Notes: a model not told the origin generated them from the sequence alone. DNA of 64,000 bases from Niveispirillum sp. SYP-B3756 (GCF_009495745.1 NZ_WIDQ01000001.1:673234-737233); one strand, 5' to 3'. Counted from the stretch's first letter, positions 44,671-53,746 are shown. Translations and numbers: made by a program.

Positions 44671-44909
44671 CGGTGGTCGCTGTCCCGATCTTCGCGCAGC
44701 AGCAGTTCCGATGGCGTTCGGCACATGCCGGCCGTGGCGGCACGCAGGGAGGCCAGACGCTCGATCAGCTCGGGGCTTTGCCCTGCCGCCAGCGTATGCT
44801 GAAGGATGCTGGCCACCTCCTCCTCCACGGTTCGACCAGAACGGCTGGCACGATCCGCCAGCCCCTTGATCAGACTGTCATCAAGGTTGCGGATGAGCAG
44901 CGAGCCCAT
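44667..44909 (-). CDS. vapB: VapB/FitA-like ribbon-helix-helix antitoxin
   Basis: 80 aa. The N-terminal RHH is typical of FitA/Arc-type antitoxins: GSLLIRNLDDSLIKGLADRA, SRSGRTVEEEVASIL. The C-terminus (MCRTPSELLLREDRDSD) is the presumed toxin-binding strand. The stop overlaps vapC (ATGA). The intact antitoxin beside a broken toxin suggests a decaying locus. It sits between rplT and pheS, an unusual place. Confidence 0.88.
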   Translation of the reverse strand: MGSLLIRNLDDSLIKGLADRASRSGRTVEEEVASILQHTLAAGQSPELIERLASLRAATAGMCRTPSELLLREDRDSDHR

Positions 44910-44976
44910 GGGGAATCTCCATCATCACTGGATTTGACGATGATAGCACAAAGAGGGGCGACCACGCCGGACAAGA

Positions 44977-45009
44977 AAAAAGGGGCCGGCCCAACGGGCC
45001 AGCCCCTTT
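44977..45009 (-). terminator. Rho-independent terminator after rplT
   Basis: GC-rich stem AAAAGGGGC…GCCCCTTTT with GGCCC/GGGCC core, followed on the minus strand by TTTTTTC. It lies about 40 bp past the rplT stop. Confidence 0.85.
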
Positions 45010-45046
45010 TCCCAAACGTCTGTCCGCTGAAAACCCAAACGGGTGA

Positions 45047-45409
45047 TCAGGCGGCCTGCAGCGCGGCCTGGGCCTTGCCGCACAGATCCTTGAACGTATC
45101 CGGCTCGCGGGCGGCGATGTCGGACAGAACCTTACGGTCCAGTTCGATGCCGGCGCGCTTCAGGCCGTGGATCAGCGTGGAGTACTTCAGGCCGTGCAGA
45201 CGCGCACCGGCGTTGATACGCTGAATCCACAGGCCGCGGAAATCACGCTTCTTGTTGCGACGGTCGCGGTAGGCGTAACGAAGCGCCTTTTCGACCTTTT
45301 CAATCGCAACGCGATAGCACTTGGAACCGCGACCACGATAGCCCTTGGCGAGCTTCAGGATCTTCTTGTGACGGGCGTGGGTGGTGACGCCCCGCTTAAC
45401 GCGTGCCAT
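45047..45409 (-). CDS. rplT: 50S ribosomal protein L20
   Basis: 120-aa rRNA-binding assembly protein. [20 protein letters not shown] at the N-terminus, [13 protein letters not shown] and the C-terminal domain [20 protein letters not shown] are diagnostic. It lies 12 bp after rpmI. The C-terminal domain in other species autoregulates the infC-rpmI-rplT mRNA; infC is not upstream here. Confidence 0.98.
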   Translation of the reverse strand: MARVKRGVTTHARHKKILKLAKGYRGRGSKCYRVAIEKVEKALRYAYRDRRNKKRDFRGLWIQRINAGARLHGLKYSTLIHGLKRAGIELDRKVLSDIAAREPDTFKDLCGKAQAALQAA

Positions 45410-45421
45410 TAGTCAGCCTCC

Positions 45422-45622
45422 TCACTTAACCCGCAGGAAATTCTCGGCGATCTTCTCGCCGTCGGCCTTGAACATAACGAACGTACCACGCGCGTTACGC
45501 TTCATCTTCAGGGGGCGCTTGCTCATACCGTGGCGCTTGCCAGCGGCCTGGGCCTTCACCTTGCCGGAAGCGGTGAACTTAAACCGCTTCTTGGCGCCCG
45601 AATGGTTCTTCAACTTGGGCAT
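45422..45622 (-). CDS. rpmI: 50S ribosomal protein L35
   Basis: 66 aa, [20 protein letters not shown] then [22 protein letters not shown], normal length. AAAAGGACC Shine-Dalgarno before ATG 45622. First of rpmI-rplT. infC, the usual upstream partner, is absent. Confidence 0.98.
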   Translation of the reverse strand: MPKLKNHSGAKKRFKFTASGKVKAQAAGKRHGMSKRPLKMKRNARGTFVMFKADGEKIAENFLRVK

Positions 45623-46286
45623 TTTCGGTCCTTTTCAATCTATATGGGCGGTGGGCATGCCCCGGGCATCACGCCCGGCCTCGCCGTCCGATAGAGCGGG
45701 TGTGTATAGTGGAGTGCTGCCCCCCTGACAAGGGCCAAGCCGCGCACGCCCCGCATGGCCGGTCAGATTCATTGCGGGAAGGGCGAGAAGGAGCCGTTCT
45801 CCATGTTGGCGCAGGGCGGCTTCCCAATACATACCACCTCCCCCTCCCTATACGTGCCCCTCCCCATTCTCCCGCCCCGTCAACATTATCAACACGGCTT
45901 ACCTAGATGAATCACTTACATCCCCTATACGGAATGTAAGTGAAACAACAACAATGGTGGGCAGATTTTCGTCCCCTGACAAAAACATCTCCCAGAAATC
46001 CGGCTCGGTTCCGCTCTCTATCGATCATTCATATAAGATTTTCTCTCATCAATAATCACAGAGCGATCAGTTTCATTTTATGAACAACCCATTAAAAACC
46101 TAAGCACAACTGTCATAATTCCATCATTAACGACTGCGCCAAACCTGTGTCACCATTTCGATAAACGTAAATTATTTAAATAAAAGTGACTTGAAGCCTT
46201 GGCGACATGACCAATATCACGCAGAATGGACGGATAAAGCGCACCACCGTCGACAAGGCGGGGTGCCATCCGCGCCGGGAGACGCC
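45623..46286. other. Long intergenic region before the MCP gene
   Basis: About 660 bp. The rpmI side (45640-45880) is GC-rich and T/C-rich. From 45880 it is strongly AT-rich, with a perfect 10-bp inverted repeat at 45912-45943 and homopolymer-rich stretches to 46190. No ORF with coding character, tRNA or repeat copy seen. Both promoters (rpmI leftwards, MCP rightwards) must lie here. Confidence 0.5.
45912..45943. promoter_or_regulatory. Inverted repeat, possible operator
   Basis: TCACTTACAT (45912-45921) is repeated exactly in inverse as ATGTAAGTGA (45934-45943) across a 12-bp spacer CCCCTATACGGA. It lies about 340 bp before the MCP start and about 290 bp from the rpmI start. It is either a dimeric regulator site or a hairpin. 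Confidence 0.45.
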
Positions 46287-47972
46287 ATGAACGCCCTAAA
46301 GAACCTGCCCATCGTCTGGAAGCTGGTGCTGCCACTGGTCCTGATGGGCATATTGACCATCGGCACCTCGCTTTACGCCTTGTCGCAGATGCGCCATATC
46401 GGCGGTCATTATCAGGAAATGCTGGAGCGCTCAGAATCGAGCAAGTCCATCTTGCGCGCCAGCGAATCTGCCACTGATATCGGCCGGCTTGGCTATATGA
46501 TCGCGGCAGAAACGGACAGTTTCATCCTGGATTCCATGAAAGATGAAATCGCCCTGAAACGCGACCAACTGGCAGAACATCTCAACAATGTCGAAAAGCT
46601 GTTGCCGGAACGCAAAGGGGATCTGGATCTGGCGCGTGAAGACGTGGCTCGCATGATGGAAATCGTCGAACAGGCCCGCAAGCTGGCCCTGGCCGGCAAG
46701 GGCAGCCAGGCGGCCTCCGTGCTGGTGGACCGGTTCGATATCAAACTGACCGATCTGCTGGACCGGTTGCTGGTCACCACGGATGACGTGCAGAAGGCGA
46801 TGGAGGCTGATCGGGCAGAAGCCGAGACCGTCTTCGACAACGCCCTGCAGGTGACATTGACGGCGGGGCTGACGGGCACCGCCATCGTGCTGGTTCTGGG
46901 CATTGCCCTGGGCATTGCCGGCATTACCCGCCCGCTGCACCGGATCATCGCCATCATGACGAAGCTGGCGGATGGGGATCTGGACGTTAAAGTATCGGGC
47001 GAAAGTCGCCGGGATGAGATCGGCTCCACGGCCCGTGCGCTTTCCGTTTTCCAGCGCTCCATGCGCGATACAGAACGGCTGCGCAGCGAGCAGGCCGCAT
47101 TGGAAGAACGGGCAGAACTGGAAAAGCGTCGCGCCCTGGTTGCCCTTGCCGACGAGTTCCAGGAGGGGGTGCAGGCCGTCGTGGCCAATGTCGGCGGCGC
47201 CGCTGATCGGATGCGCGGCACCGCGCAGGGGTTGGGCGGCGTGGCGAATGAAGTGAACCGCCAGTCCGAGGCGGTGGCCGGCGCCGCCGAACAGGCGGCG
47301 GAGAATGTGAATACGGTCGCCGCCGCCGCCGAACAGCTTTCCGCCTCCATCCGCGAAATCAGCCGCCGGGTGGCGGAAAGCGCCACCATCGCCAGCGATG
47401 CCGTGGCGGAGGCAGATAAATCCAATCAGACCGTCACCGGGCTGGTGGATGCGGCACAGCGCATCGGGGAGATCGTGCGCCTGATCGGCGATATTGCCAG
47501 CCAGACCAACCTGCTGGCGCTGAACGCCACCATTGAGGCAGCAAGAGCGGGAGAGGCCGGCAGGGGCTTCGCCATCGTGGCCAGCGAGGTCAAGGCCCTG
47601 GCCAACCAGACGGCCAAGGCGACGGAGGAAATCAGCAGTCAGATCAATGCCATGCAGGCGGTGGCCGGTGATGCCGCCGATGCCATTCGCGGCGTCGGTG
47701 GCACCATCGACCGGATCAGCGGCATCGTCGCCACCATTTCCAGTGCGGTGGAACAGCAGGGGGCCGCCACGCAGGAAATTGCCAGCTCCGTCGCCCATGC
47801 CGCCACCGGCACCCAGAATGTCAGCGCCACCATCGGGCAGGTGACGCGGGCAGCAGCGGAAGCCGACAGCATGGCCGGCGATGTGCAGGGGGCGGCCGAT
47901 GAGCTGGTACGCGAAGCTGACGCCCTGTCCCGTCAGGTGGAGCAGTTCCTGGAACGGGTGCGGGCCGGGTAA
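46287..47972 (+). CDS. Methyl-accepting chemotaxis protein
   Basis: 561 aa. TM1 about 11-33; a periplasmic helical sensor of about 155 residues with no conserved pocket visible; TM2 about 190-212 ([17 protein letters not shown]); HAMP about 213-266 ([19 protein letters not shown]); signalling domain about 290-560 with the hairpin tip [29 protein letters not shown], split as [20 protein letters not shown] and [25 protein letters not shown] Shine-Dalgarno 5 nt before ATG 46287. Convergent with fliN. No CheR-docking pentapeptide at the end (…FLERVRAG). Confidence 0.95.
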   Translation: MNALKNLPIVWKLVLPLVLMGILTIGTSLYALSQMRHIGGHYQEMLERSESSKSILRASESATDIGRLGYMIAAETDSFILDSMKDEIALKRDQLAEHLNNVEKLLPERKGDLDLAREDVARMMEIVEQARKLALAGKGSQAASVLVDRFDIKLTDLLDRLLVTTDDVQKAMEADRAEAETVFDNALQVTLTAGLTGTAIVLVLGIALGIAGITRPLHRIIAIMTKLADGDLDVKVSGESRRDEIGSTARALSVFQRSMRDTERLRSEQAALEERAELEKRRALVALADEFQEGVQAVVANVGGAADRMRGTAQGLGGVANEVNRQSEAVAGAAEQAAENVNTVAAAAEQLSASIREISRRVAESATIASDAVAEADKSNQTVTGLVDAAQRIGEIVRLIGDIASQTNLLALNATIEAARAGEAGRGFAIVASEVKALANQTAKATEEISSQINAMQAVAGDAADAIRGVGGTIDRISGIVATISSAVEQQGAATQEIASSVAHAATGTQNVSATIGQVTRAAAEADSMAGDVQGAADELVREADALSRQVEQFLERVRAG

Positions 47973-47987
47973 AGACGCTTCGTCCCG

Positions 47988-48290
47988 TCATTCCCCAGGG
48001 CCGGGGCCAAGCGGTTCGCGGCCGCGTGTGGCCTGGGGCAGCAATTCAACGATGGTCAGGCCCAGGCGGCCATCCACCACCACCAGTTCACCGCGCGCCA
48101 CCATACGGTCATTGACGAACACATCAACCGGGTCGCCCACCACACGTTCCAGATCCACCACATCACCCGGTCCCATACGCAACAGCTGACTGATGCGCAG
48201 GCGGCGCCGGCCCAGGCGCACCGACACCTGTACCGGCACCGACATGACGGAGGAACGGTCAATATCGTCGCCCGACAACAGGTCGTTCAT
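47988..48290 (-). CDS. fliN: Flagellar motor switch protein FliN
   Basis: 100-aa SpoA-domain protein of the flagellar C-ring. VMSVPVQVSVRLGRRRLRIS, then LLRMGPGDVVDLERVVGDPV (the core hydrophobic patch), NDRMVARGELVVVDGRLGLTI are typical of FliN. It stands apart from fliM, cheY or any flagellar operon in the window. A second copy may exist in the main flagellar cluster, in which case this could be a paralogue. The start at 48290 is 16 bp after an upstream purine-poor region; no strong Shine-Dalgarno. Confidence 0.88.
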   Translation of the reverse strand: MNDLLSGDDIDRSSVMSVPVQVSVRLGRRRLRISQLLRMGPGDVVDLERVVGDPVDVFVNDRMVARGELVVVDGRLGLTIVELLPQATRGREPLGPGPGE

Positions 48291-48389
48291 GGTGTGAGGG
48301 CTCCGTTACGGGGCATGGGTGCCGCCCACCGGGTGGCAAGGCGGGAACTATAGCGGCAATGCCACCACCCGGCCAAGCCCGGAACGAAA

Positions 48390-48425
48390 AAGGCCCGGCC
48401 CTGCTTCACGCGGGGGCCGGGCCTT
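48390..48425 (-). terminator. Rho-independent terminator
   Basis: Perfect 12-bp stem (48390-48401 with 48414-48425), followed on the minus strand by TTTTCGTT. It ends the transcript of the small exported protein gene (48579-48875), downstream of repeat R7, and insulates fliN. Confidence 0.82.
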
Positions 48426-48474
48426 CAACGGACAGGCAGGCGCCGGAAGGGGCCGGAGCCTTGCCGCCATATCA

Positions 48475-48578
48475 TACCAGCGGCACGAAATCATGACCGA
48501 AGGTCACGCTTTCATGCCCCTCAATCGCCGGCGGCAGTCGCCGCCGTACTAACCGGTCATAAATGATGACCGTTAGTA
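48475..48578. repeat. Structured intergenic repeat, copy R7 (internally deleted)
   Basis: A left block shared with R8 ends CCCCTCAATCGCCGGC, then directly GGCAGTCGCCGCCGTACTAAC and a terminal hairpin TACTAACcGGTCAT…ATGACCGTTAGTA. The middle (linker CTTGGCT and two hairpins present in R5) is missing. It abuts the stop codon of the small exported protein gene. Confidence 0.75.
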
Positions 48579-48875
48579 TCAGCGCGCCGTGCTGGTGGCC
48601 GTACTGGTGCTGGTGGAAGTCGGGGGGCCACCAGCCGACGGTTCATCATCGCCCCCGCCGGACGCGGCAACGGCAATGATGCCCACGGCAGCAACGCCAC
48701 CGACCACGGCAACGGTGGTGAGATTGCCGCTGGCGATACCGGCGGCACCGGCACCGGCGGCGGCACCCGTGGCCTGGGCCCCTTCGGCCGGGGCTGGGTT
48801 ATTCTGCGCCAGCGCCGGAAAGGCACTTCCGGCGGCGAGAAGGACCGCGAGCGCGGCGGCGATGGAACGACGCAT
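48579..48875 (-). CDS. Small exported Gly/Ala-rich protein
   Basis: 98 aa. Signal peptide 1-23 (RRSIAAALAVLLAAGSAFPA, cleavage after ALA). The mature part has a Gly/Ala segment (GAAAGAGAAGIASGNL) and one hydrophobic stretch (TTVAVVGGVAAVGIIAVAAS), then GGGDDEPSAGG and a Ser/Thr-rich tail STSTSTATSTAR. It resembles the small 'VxGGxxxxxAxxxxGGGG' exported proteins of alphaproteobacteria, function unknown. The TGA stop is at the edge of repeat R7. Confidence 0.7.
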   Translation of the reverse strand: MRRSIAAALAVLLAAGSAFPALAQNNPAPAEGAQATGAAAGAGAAGIASGNLTTVAVVGGVAAVGIIAVAASGGGDDEPSAGGPPTSTSTSTATSTAR

Positions 48876-49016
48876 CTGCTTTTTCCTATATCCTGTTAAA
48901 CGCCCGCACTGACAGCGCGCGCAAGGGTTTCAAGCCGAAACCCTGCCACAAACAAACGCCGGAGGTCTGTGATCGGACGATGACAAGCCAAGCTTTTTTT
49001 GAGTAACCCGAAAGGA

Positions 49017-49802
49017 TCAGGGTGCCACCGCAGCAGGGGATCGACCAGCGATAGCCGCCTGAATCGCGGGATGCCAGAGGCCGATATTGGCCGTGGCGCC
49101 GGCCGCAATATTCAGGCCGACCACCTGCCATACCCCCCCCAGGTGCAGCAGCACCGGCCCACCGCTGGTCCCCCGGCTTGCCGAGCAGCCATGGATCAAC
49201 AGGCGTCCCGCATCAGTTTCCCGCATCTCCCGCAAAGGGCAATCACGATCCACCATCAACAGATGTGTGCGGTCCTGGCTGAAACCCGCCACGGCCACGG
49301 CCTGACCGGCCGTCGGGGGCGTCCCCTGCCAGGGCAGGGGACGCACGCCAGCATCACCCGACAGGCGCAGCAACGCCCAGTCGTGCCCCAGGCTGGCGCC
49401 GGGACGGGTGCCATCATAGCCCGCCCCCACCTGCACCGACTCAACGGTCAGATGGGTGCGATATTCCCCCAGCGCATAGCCGAACAGCACATGCAGCGAA
49501 ACCGGCTGCAACAGCCGGCGGGTGCGGTGATTGTAGAGGCAATGCGCCGCTGTCAGCACCAGGCGGGGGGCCACCAGGGTGCCGGTGCAGCGGCTGCCGA
49601 TATTGGTCTGCACCCGGGCAACCGCATCCCAGGGCGGACTGTTGATATCGACAATGCGGCGCGCATCATCGGCGGCCACACCGGGGGCACGCAACGGCGG
49701 AGCGTCCGCACCCGCCAGGGCGGGGCGCCAACTGAACAACAGCAGCAGCAAAACCAGGAAGGCCGCCGGGCACAGCAGACCGCAGCGCTTCCCGGCCCGC
49801 AT
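49017..49802 (-). CDS. Trypsin-like serine protease (S1 family), secreted
   Basis: 261 aa. Signal peptide with core LVLLLLLFSWRPALA. Catalytic triad: His87 (LTAAHCLY), Asp141 (GHDWALLRL) and Ser213 (GTSGGPVLL). Disulfide partners in CTGTLVAPRLVLTAAHC and CSASRGTSGG. It lacks PDZ domains, so it is not DegP-like but a secreted trypsin/glutamyl-endopeptidase-like enzyme. Start ATG 49802, which shares a base with the stop of the small membrane ORF upstream (TGATG). Confidence 0.9.
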   Translation of the reverse strand: MRAGKRCGLLCPAAFLVLLLLLFSWRPALAGADAPPLRAPGVAADDARRIVDINSPPWDAVARVQTNIGSRCTGTLVAPRLVLTAAHCLYNHRTRRLLQPVSLHVLFGYALGEYRTHLTVESVQVGAGYDGTRPGASLGHDWALLRLSGDAGVRPLPWQGTPPTAGQAVAVAGFSQDRTHLLMVDRDCPLREMRETDAGRLLIHGCSASRGTSGGPVLLHLGGVWQVVGLNIAAGATANIGLWHPAIQAAIAGRSPAAVAP

Positions 49803-49921
49803 CAGAAGCGGCCGTCTGGCCCAGCCGCATCGCCCGTCAGCATCACCCAGATAGCGTAGTAGAAAATTCCGGCAAACGGCAGGCCGATCAGAAGCCCGAG
49901 GGCCATGTAAATCACATACAT
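49802..49921 (-). CDS. Candidate small membrane protein
   Basis: 39 aa, one long hydrophobic segment (YVIYMALGLLIGLPFAGIFY then YAIWVML) and the polar tail TGDAAGPDGRF. The frame continues further upstream, but the sequence before the ATG at 49921 has no protein character. The stop codon overlaps the protease start (TGATG), which suggests translational coupling. No Shine-Dalgarno seen, so the call is tentative. Confidence 0.4.
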   Translation of the reverse strand: MYVIYMALGLLIGLPFAGIFYYAIWVMLTGDAAGPDGRF

Positions 49922-50288
49922 CGCTGACACTGTCCATAAATCCAACCCCGCTGGTTGTCCGGCATCGGGGGGACGGTTTGCCGTTCCAATAACCCCGCCG
50001 CGCCAGCGGTCGAACACATGATGGGGTGACACCTGCCTTCGGCACCCGGACATCACGTTACACACTTTTATAACGATGTTCCTGCCGCACCACCAGTCTG
50101 CCTTGTTGCCGCACCCCCATGCAGGCAACAGGGGAGCCGCCCGCAATTGTCACACCCCCCATCCCCCGGCACCCTTGTTGCGCCACGAGGATGGGGTTGT
50201 TAAGAGAGAGGTGGTCATTCCGGCGGCGCCCCATGATGGGGACTGGTGCCGGCATCAGACGGGCTGGGGCCAAACCAGCAGGGGAGCC

Positions 50289-51473
50289 ATGGCGGATCAT
50301 CAAGGACGATCACAGGACATGCGCGACAAGGCGGCGGGCGCCACAGCAGAGCCGCAGCCGGCCGGCGGCCCGCGTCATGTTGGTGAATGGCTGCGCCAAC
50401 AGCGCGAGGCGCTGGGTTATGGCCTGCCGGAACTGGCCGCTGGCCTGCGCATCCGCCAGCATTACCTGGAGGCGATCGAGCAAGGGCGCTGGGGTGAACT
50501 GCCCGGCCAGGCCTATACGGTGGGATTCCTGCGCACCTATGCCCAGACGGTGGGGCTGGATGCAGGAGCCGTGCTGCTGCGCTTCAAGCAGGATGCGGCG
50601 GGCCAGAATCAGGCGCAGGAACTCTATTTTCCCGAGCCGGTGAATGAAAGCCGCGTGCCGGGCGGGGCCGTGCTGCTGATCGCCGCTCTGCTGGGCCTGC
50701 TGGTCTATGGCGGCTGGTATGCGCTCTCGGCGTCCGACCGGTCAGTGGGCGATCTGGTGCCGGAACTGCCGGAACGTTTATCCAAGCTGATCTATGGGGA
50801 GCAATTGCCCACCCCGCCGCCACCGCCTGCCCCGACCACCACGCAGATGAGCGCCGGTCAGGTGGAAGCGCTGGTGGGAAGCTCCAGCCCCACCGCCCCG
50901 GAAATCGGCGCCAGCAATTCCCCCTCCAGCCCTACCCTGCCGCAGGCCAGCCTGGCCGGCACGGCGGCCGATGCCGGGATGCCGGCCACCGATACCAGCC
51001 CCGCCGCCCAGACAGGGGATGAGGAGAGCGAGGTACCGCAACTGCCCGACCTGGGCCAGGGTATGGCCCCGCCGCCGCCGGCCGATCCGGCCGTGCCAGA
51101 GGCCGAACCGGTGGTGACGACCGACGCCGCCCAACCCACCGCCGCCACAGCACCCAAGCCGGCCGGCACCGCCGATGTGCCACCAAGTGGCCGAATCTAT
51201 GGTCTGGCGGAAGGCAATGTCCGCCTCACCATCCGCGCGCTAGAGGATAGCTGGATCGAGGTGAGGGACGGCAAGGGCACACTCTGGGCGTCGCGTGTGC
51301 TGCGCCGGGGTGACCTGTTCCGCGCGCCCGACGTGCCGGGGCTGGTGCTGAATACCGGCAATGCCGGGGGCCTGCTGGTCACGCTGGACGGGCGCGATCT
51401 GGCCCCACTGGGGGCCAAGTCGCAGGTGATGCGCGGCGTGCCCCTTACGCCGGAGGCGTTGGCCAATCGCTGA
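50289..51473 (+). CDS. rodZ: RodZ-like cytoskeletal HTH protein
   Basis: 394 aa. The N-terminal HTH_25 domain (about 32-105) has GEWLRQQREALGYGLPELAA, LRIRQHYLEAIEQGRWGELPG and TVGFLRTYAQTVGLD; this is the RodZ MreB-binding form. TM helix about 125-145 (GGAVLLIAALLGLLVYGGWYA), a Pro/Ala-rich periplasmic linker of about 150 residues, and a C-terminal DUF4115 domain (NVRLTIRALEDSWIEVRDGKG, then LFRAPDVPGLVLNTGNAGGL). It anchors MreB to the membrane for rod shape. GGGGAG Shine-Dalgarno before ATG 50289. Located before ispG, the usual proteobacterial order. Confidence 0.92.
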   Translation: MADHQGRSQDMRDKAAGATAEPQPAGGPRHVGEWLRQQREALGYGLPELAAGLRIRQHYLEAIEQGRWGELPGQAYTVGFLRTYAQTVGLDAGAVLLRFKQDAAGQNQAQELYFPEPVNESRVPGGAVLLIAALLGLLVYGGWYALSASDRSVGDLVPELPERLSKLIYGEQLPTPPPPPAPTTTQMSAGQVEALVGSSSPTAPEIGASNSPSSPTLPQASLAGTAADAGMPATDTSPAAQTGDEESEVPQLPDLGQGMAPPPPADPAVPEAEPVVTTDAAQPTAATAPKPAGTADVPPSGRIYGLAEGNVRLTIRALEDSWIEVRDGKGTLWASRVLRRGDLFRAPDVPGLVLNTGNAGGLLVTLDGRDLAPLGAKSQVMRGVPLTPEALANR

Positions 51474-51498
51474 CGCCGGAGGCGTTGGTCAGTCACTG
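51447..51498 (+). repeat. 26-bp tandem duplication at the rodZ stop
   Basis: Two adjacent 26-bp units (51447-51472 and 51473-51498) match at 23 of 26 positions. The rodZ stop codon spans the junction, so only the first unit is translated. Each unit contains an ACGCCggaGGCGT mini-hairpin. Confidence 0.7.
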
Positions 51499-51581
51499 AC
51501 GCCCCTTGTTTTCCCTGGGTCGATGGCCGACCTTTACATTTTGAACAGTTCACCCAGCCAACGGCCCGGACGCCCATCGCC

Positions 51582-52709
51582 ATGACCGCCGATCACAGCC
51601 ACCACCGCCCCTGGCGCCAGATTCTGCGCCGCAAGTCCCGCCTGATCCATGTCGGGTCGGTGCCGGTGGGTGGCGATTCGCCCATCACCGTGCAGACCAT
51701 GACCAACACGGTCACCGCCGATGCCAAGGCCACGATCGAACAGATCCGCCGGGCGGAGGAGGCGGGGGCCGATATCGTCCGCGTCTCCTGCCCGGATGAG
51801 GAAAGCACAGCGGCGCTGAAGGAAATTGTCGCCGCCGCCCGCGTGCCCATCGTGGCCGACATCCATTTCCATTACCGCCGCGCCATCGAGGCGGCAGAGG
51901 CAGGTGCGGCCTGCCTGCGCATCAATCCCGGCAATATCGGCAGCCATGAGCGGGTGCGCGAGGTGGTTGCCGCCGCCAAGGACCATGGCTGTTCCATGCG
52001 CATCGGCGTGAATGCCGGCAGTCTGGAGCGGGAATTGCTGGAACGCTATGGGGAGCCCTGCCCCGACGCGCTGGTGGAAAGTGCGCTGACCCATGCGAAA
52101 ATCCTGGAAGACCATGATTTCCGGGAGTTCAAGATTTCGGTGAAGGCGTCAGACGTCTTCATGGCCGTTGCAGCATATCAGGGGCTGGCCGATGCCTGTG
52201 ACTATCCGCTGCATATCGGCATCACGGAGGCTGGCGGCCTGCGCGCTGGTACGGTGAAAAGCTCCATCGGCCTTGGCATGTTGCTCTGGTCCGGCATCGG
52301 CGACACGATCCGCGTCTCGCTCTCCGCCGATCCGGTGGAAGAGGTGAAAGTCGGGTACGAGATGCTGAAAAGCCTGGGCCTGCGCCGCCGGGGTGTGACC
52401 GTCATTTCCTGCCCGTCCTGTGCCCGCCAGCAGTTTGACGTGATCAAGACGGTGGAGGTGCTGGAAGAACGGCTGTCCCACATCACCACGCCGCTGACCG
52501 TCTCTGTCATCGGCTGTGTGGTGAATGGGCCGGGTGAGGCCACCATGACCGATATCGGCCTGACCGGTGGCGGCAAGAATACCCACCAGATTTATCTGGG
52601 CGGCATGTCGGCGCACCGGCTGAAAGACCAGGGCATTGTCGACCATCTGGTCGGGCTGGTGGAAGCCAAGGTGGCGGAAATCGAAGCCGCGAAACCGGCG
52701 GCAGAATAA
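51582..52709 (+). CDS. ispG: (E)-4-hydroxy-3-methylbut-2-enyl-diphosphate synthase (flavodoxin)
   Basis: 375-aa [4Fe-4S] enzyme of the MEP isoprenoid pathway. TIM-barrel part about 10-265 ([15 protein letters not shown] at the start; [19 protein letters not shown]-like [11 protein letters not shown]). The cluster ligands are [11 protein letters not shown] (two Cys) and the later Cys/Glu in [12 protein letters not shown]. Length is that of the bacterial single-barrel form. Monofunctional. It follows rodZ by about 110 bp. Confidence 0.97.
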   Translation: MTADHSHHRPWRQILRRKSRLIHVGSVPVGGDSPITVQTMTNTVTADAKATIEQIRRAEEAGADIVRVSCPDEESTAALKEIVAAARVPIVADIHFHYRRAIEAAEAGAACLRINPGNIGSHERVREVVAAAKDHGCSMRIGVNAGSLERELLERYGEPCPDALVESALTHAKILEDHDFREFKISVKASDVFMAVAAYQGLADACDYPLHIGITEAGGLRAGTVKSSIGLGMLLWSGIGDTIRVSLSADPVEEVKVGYEMLKSLGLRRRGVTVISCPSCARQQFDVIKTVEVLEERLSHITTPLTVSVIGCVVNGPGEATMTDIGLTGGGKNTHQIYLGGMSAHRLKDQGIVDHLVGLVEAKVAEIEAAKPAAE

Positions 52710-52738
52710 AGCGGGTTCCCAGACGGACGGAGGCGGCT

Positions 52739-53572
52739 TTGCGCAACGGGTGGGCCTTGACCCTGGCTGGTTTCCTGCTGTTGGCAACCCCGGTGCTGGC
52801 TGCCGATCCTCCCACCCCGCAAAGCCTGCGCACGCCGGGCAAGGGCGCGCCCGATCCCATTGGCAGCTATGCCAATGGCTGCATCCGGGGGGCGGTGGAA
52901 CTGCCGACGGAAGGAGCGGGATATCAGGTGATGAACCTGTCCCGCCGCCGCAACTGGGGCCATCCGGACCTGCTGGCCTATCTGCATGATCTGACGAGCA
53001 AGGCCAGTGCGGAAAAGCTGGGCCGGCTGGCCATTGGCGATCTGGGCATGGTGCGCGGCGGGCGGATGCCCACCGGCCATGCCAGCCACCAGATGGGGCT
53101 GGATGCCGATATCTGGTTTGTGCTGGATTTACCCGAACTGCCCGCCCCGGAACGGGAGCGGGAGGATTTCGCCAGCATGGTGAATGCCAAGGCCCAACGG
53201 GTAGACCCCAGCCGTTTCGGCCCGGCTCAGGCCAGATTGCTGCAACTGGCGGCCGAAGATACCCGCGTGTCGCGCATCTTCGTCAACCCGGCCATCAAGC
53301 TGGCCCTTTGCCAGCAGACAACCGGCGACCGGGCCTGGCTGGCCAAGCTGCGCCCCTGGTTCGGCCATGCCGCGCATTTCCATGTCCGCCTGTCCTGCCC
53401 CGCCGGGGCCGGCCAGTGCGAGGGGCAGCAACCACCGCCGCCCGGCGACGGCTGCGGGGCGGAGCTGATGAGCTGGTTCGAACCACCCCCACCCAGCCCC
53501 AAGCCGCCGGCCCCGCCCAAGGCGCCGCCGCCACCGCCTGCTGCCTGTCTGGCGCTTTATGCGGAACCTTAA
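52739..53572 (+). CDS. mepA: Penicillin-insensitive murein endopeptidase (MepA-like)
   Basis: 277-aa peptidase M74 that cuts D-Ala-mDAP crosslinks in peptidoglycan. Signal peptide 1-22 (LTLAGFLLLATPVLAA). Zn ligands: GHASHQMGLDADIWF near 118-132 (His, Asp) and WFGHAAHFHVRLSCP near 210. The tail is Pro-rich (PPPPSPKPPAPPKAPPPPP). Start is TTG 52739 with a GGAGG Shine-Dalgarno 5-6 nt upstream; the family's Lys/Arg n-region (RNGWA) follows. About 28 bp after ispG. Confidence 0.92.
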   Translation: MRNGWALTLAGFLLLATPVLAADPPTPQSLRTPGKGAPDPIGSYANGCIRGAVELPTEGAGYQVMNLSRRRNWGHPDLLAYLHDLTSKASAEKLGRLAIGDLGMVRGGRMPTGHASHQMGLDADIWFVLDLPELPAPEREREDFASMVNAKAQRVDPSRFGPAQARLLQLAAEDTRVSRIFVNPAIKLALCQQTTGDRAWLAKLRPWFGHAAHFHVRLSCPAGAGQCEGQQPPPPGDGCGAELMSWFEPPPPSPKPPAPPKAPPPPPAACLALYAEP

Positions 53573-53646
53573 AGCTTTGCCAATGTGCGACTTGCCGCGC
53601 CGCCATCCCCGTGCCTAAAGTTTGCGCGGAAGGGATGGGTGTCTGA

Positions 53647-53746
53647 TACCAACGGTCATCATTCATGTCCGTTGGTAATGCTGCGACTGCCGCCGCGCCG
53701 CTTGGTAGCGGCGTAGCCAAGCCAGCGGAGGCTGGTGCCGCTAGTA
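53647..53746. repeat. Structured intergenic repeat, copy R6
   Basis: TACCAACGGTCAT (53647-53659) pairs with ATGTCCGTTGGTA (53665-53677), one mismatch. It continues CGACTGCCGCCGCG, CGCCGCttggtaGCGGCG, AGCCAAG, CCAGCggagGCTGG. Nearly the same as R5. It lies between mepA and the DUF885 gene. Confidence 0.82.

Noticed and set aside
46131-46185. Possible sigma-28 promoter (TTCGATAA) before the MCP gene
   Set aside because: The upstream element CAAA is at the wrong spacing (13 bp) from the -10-like sequence.
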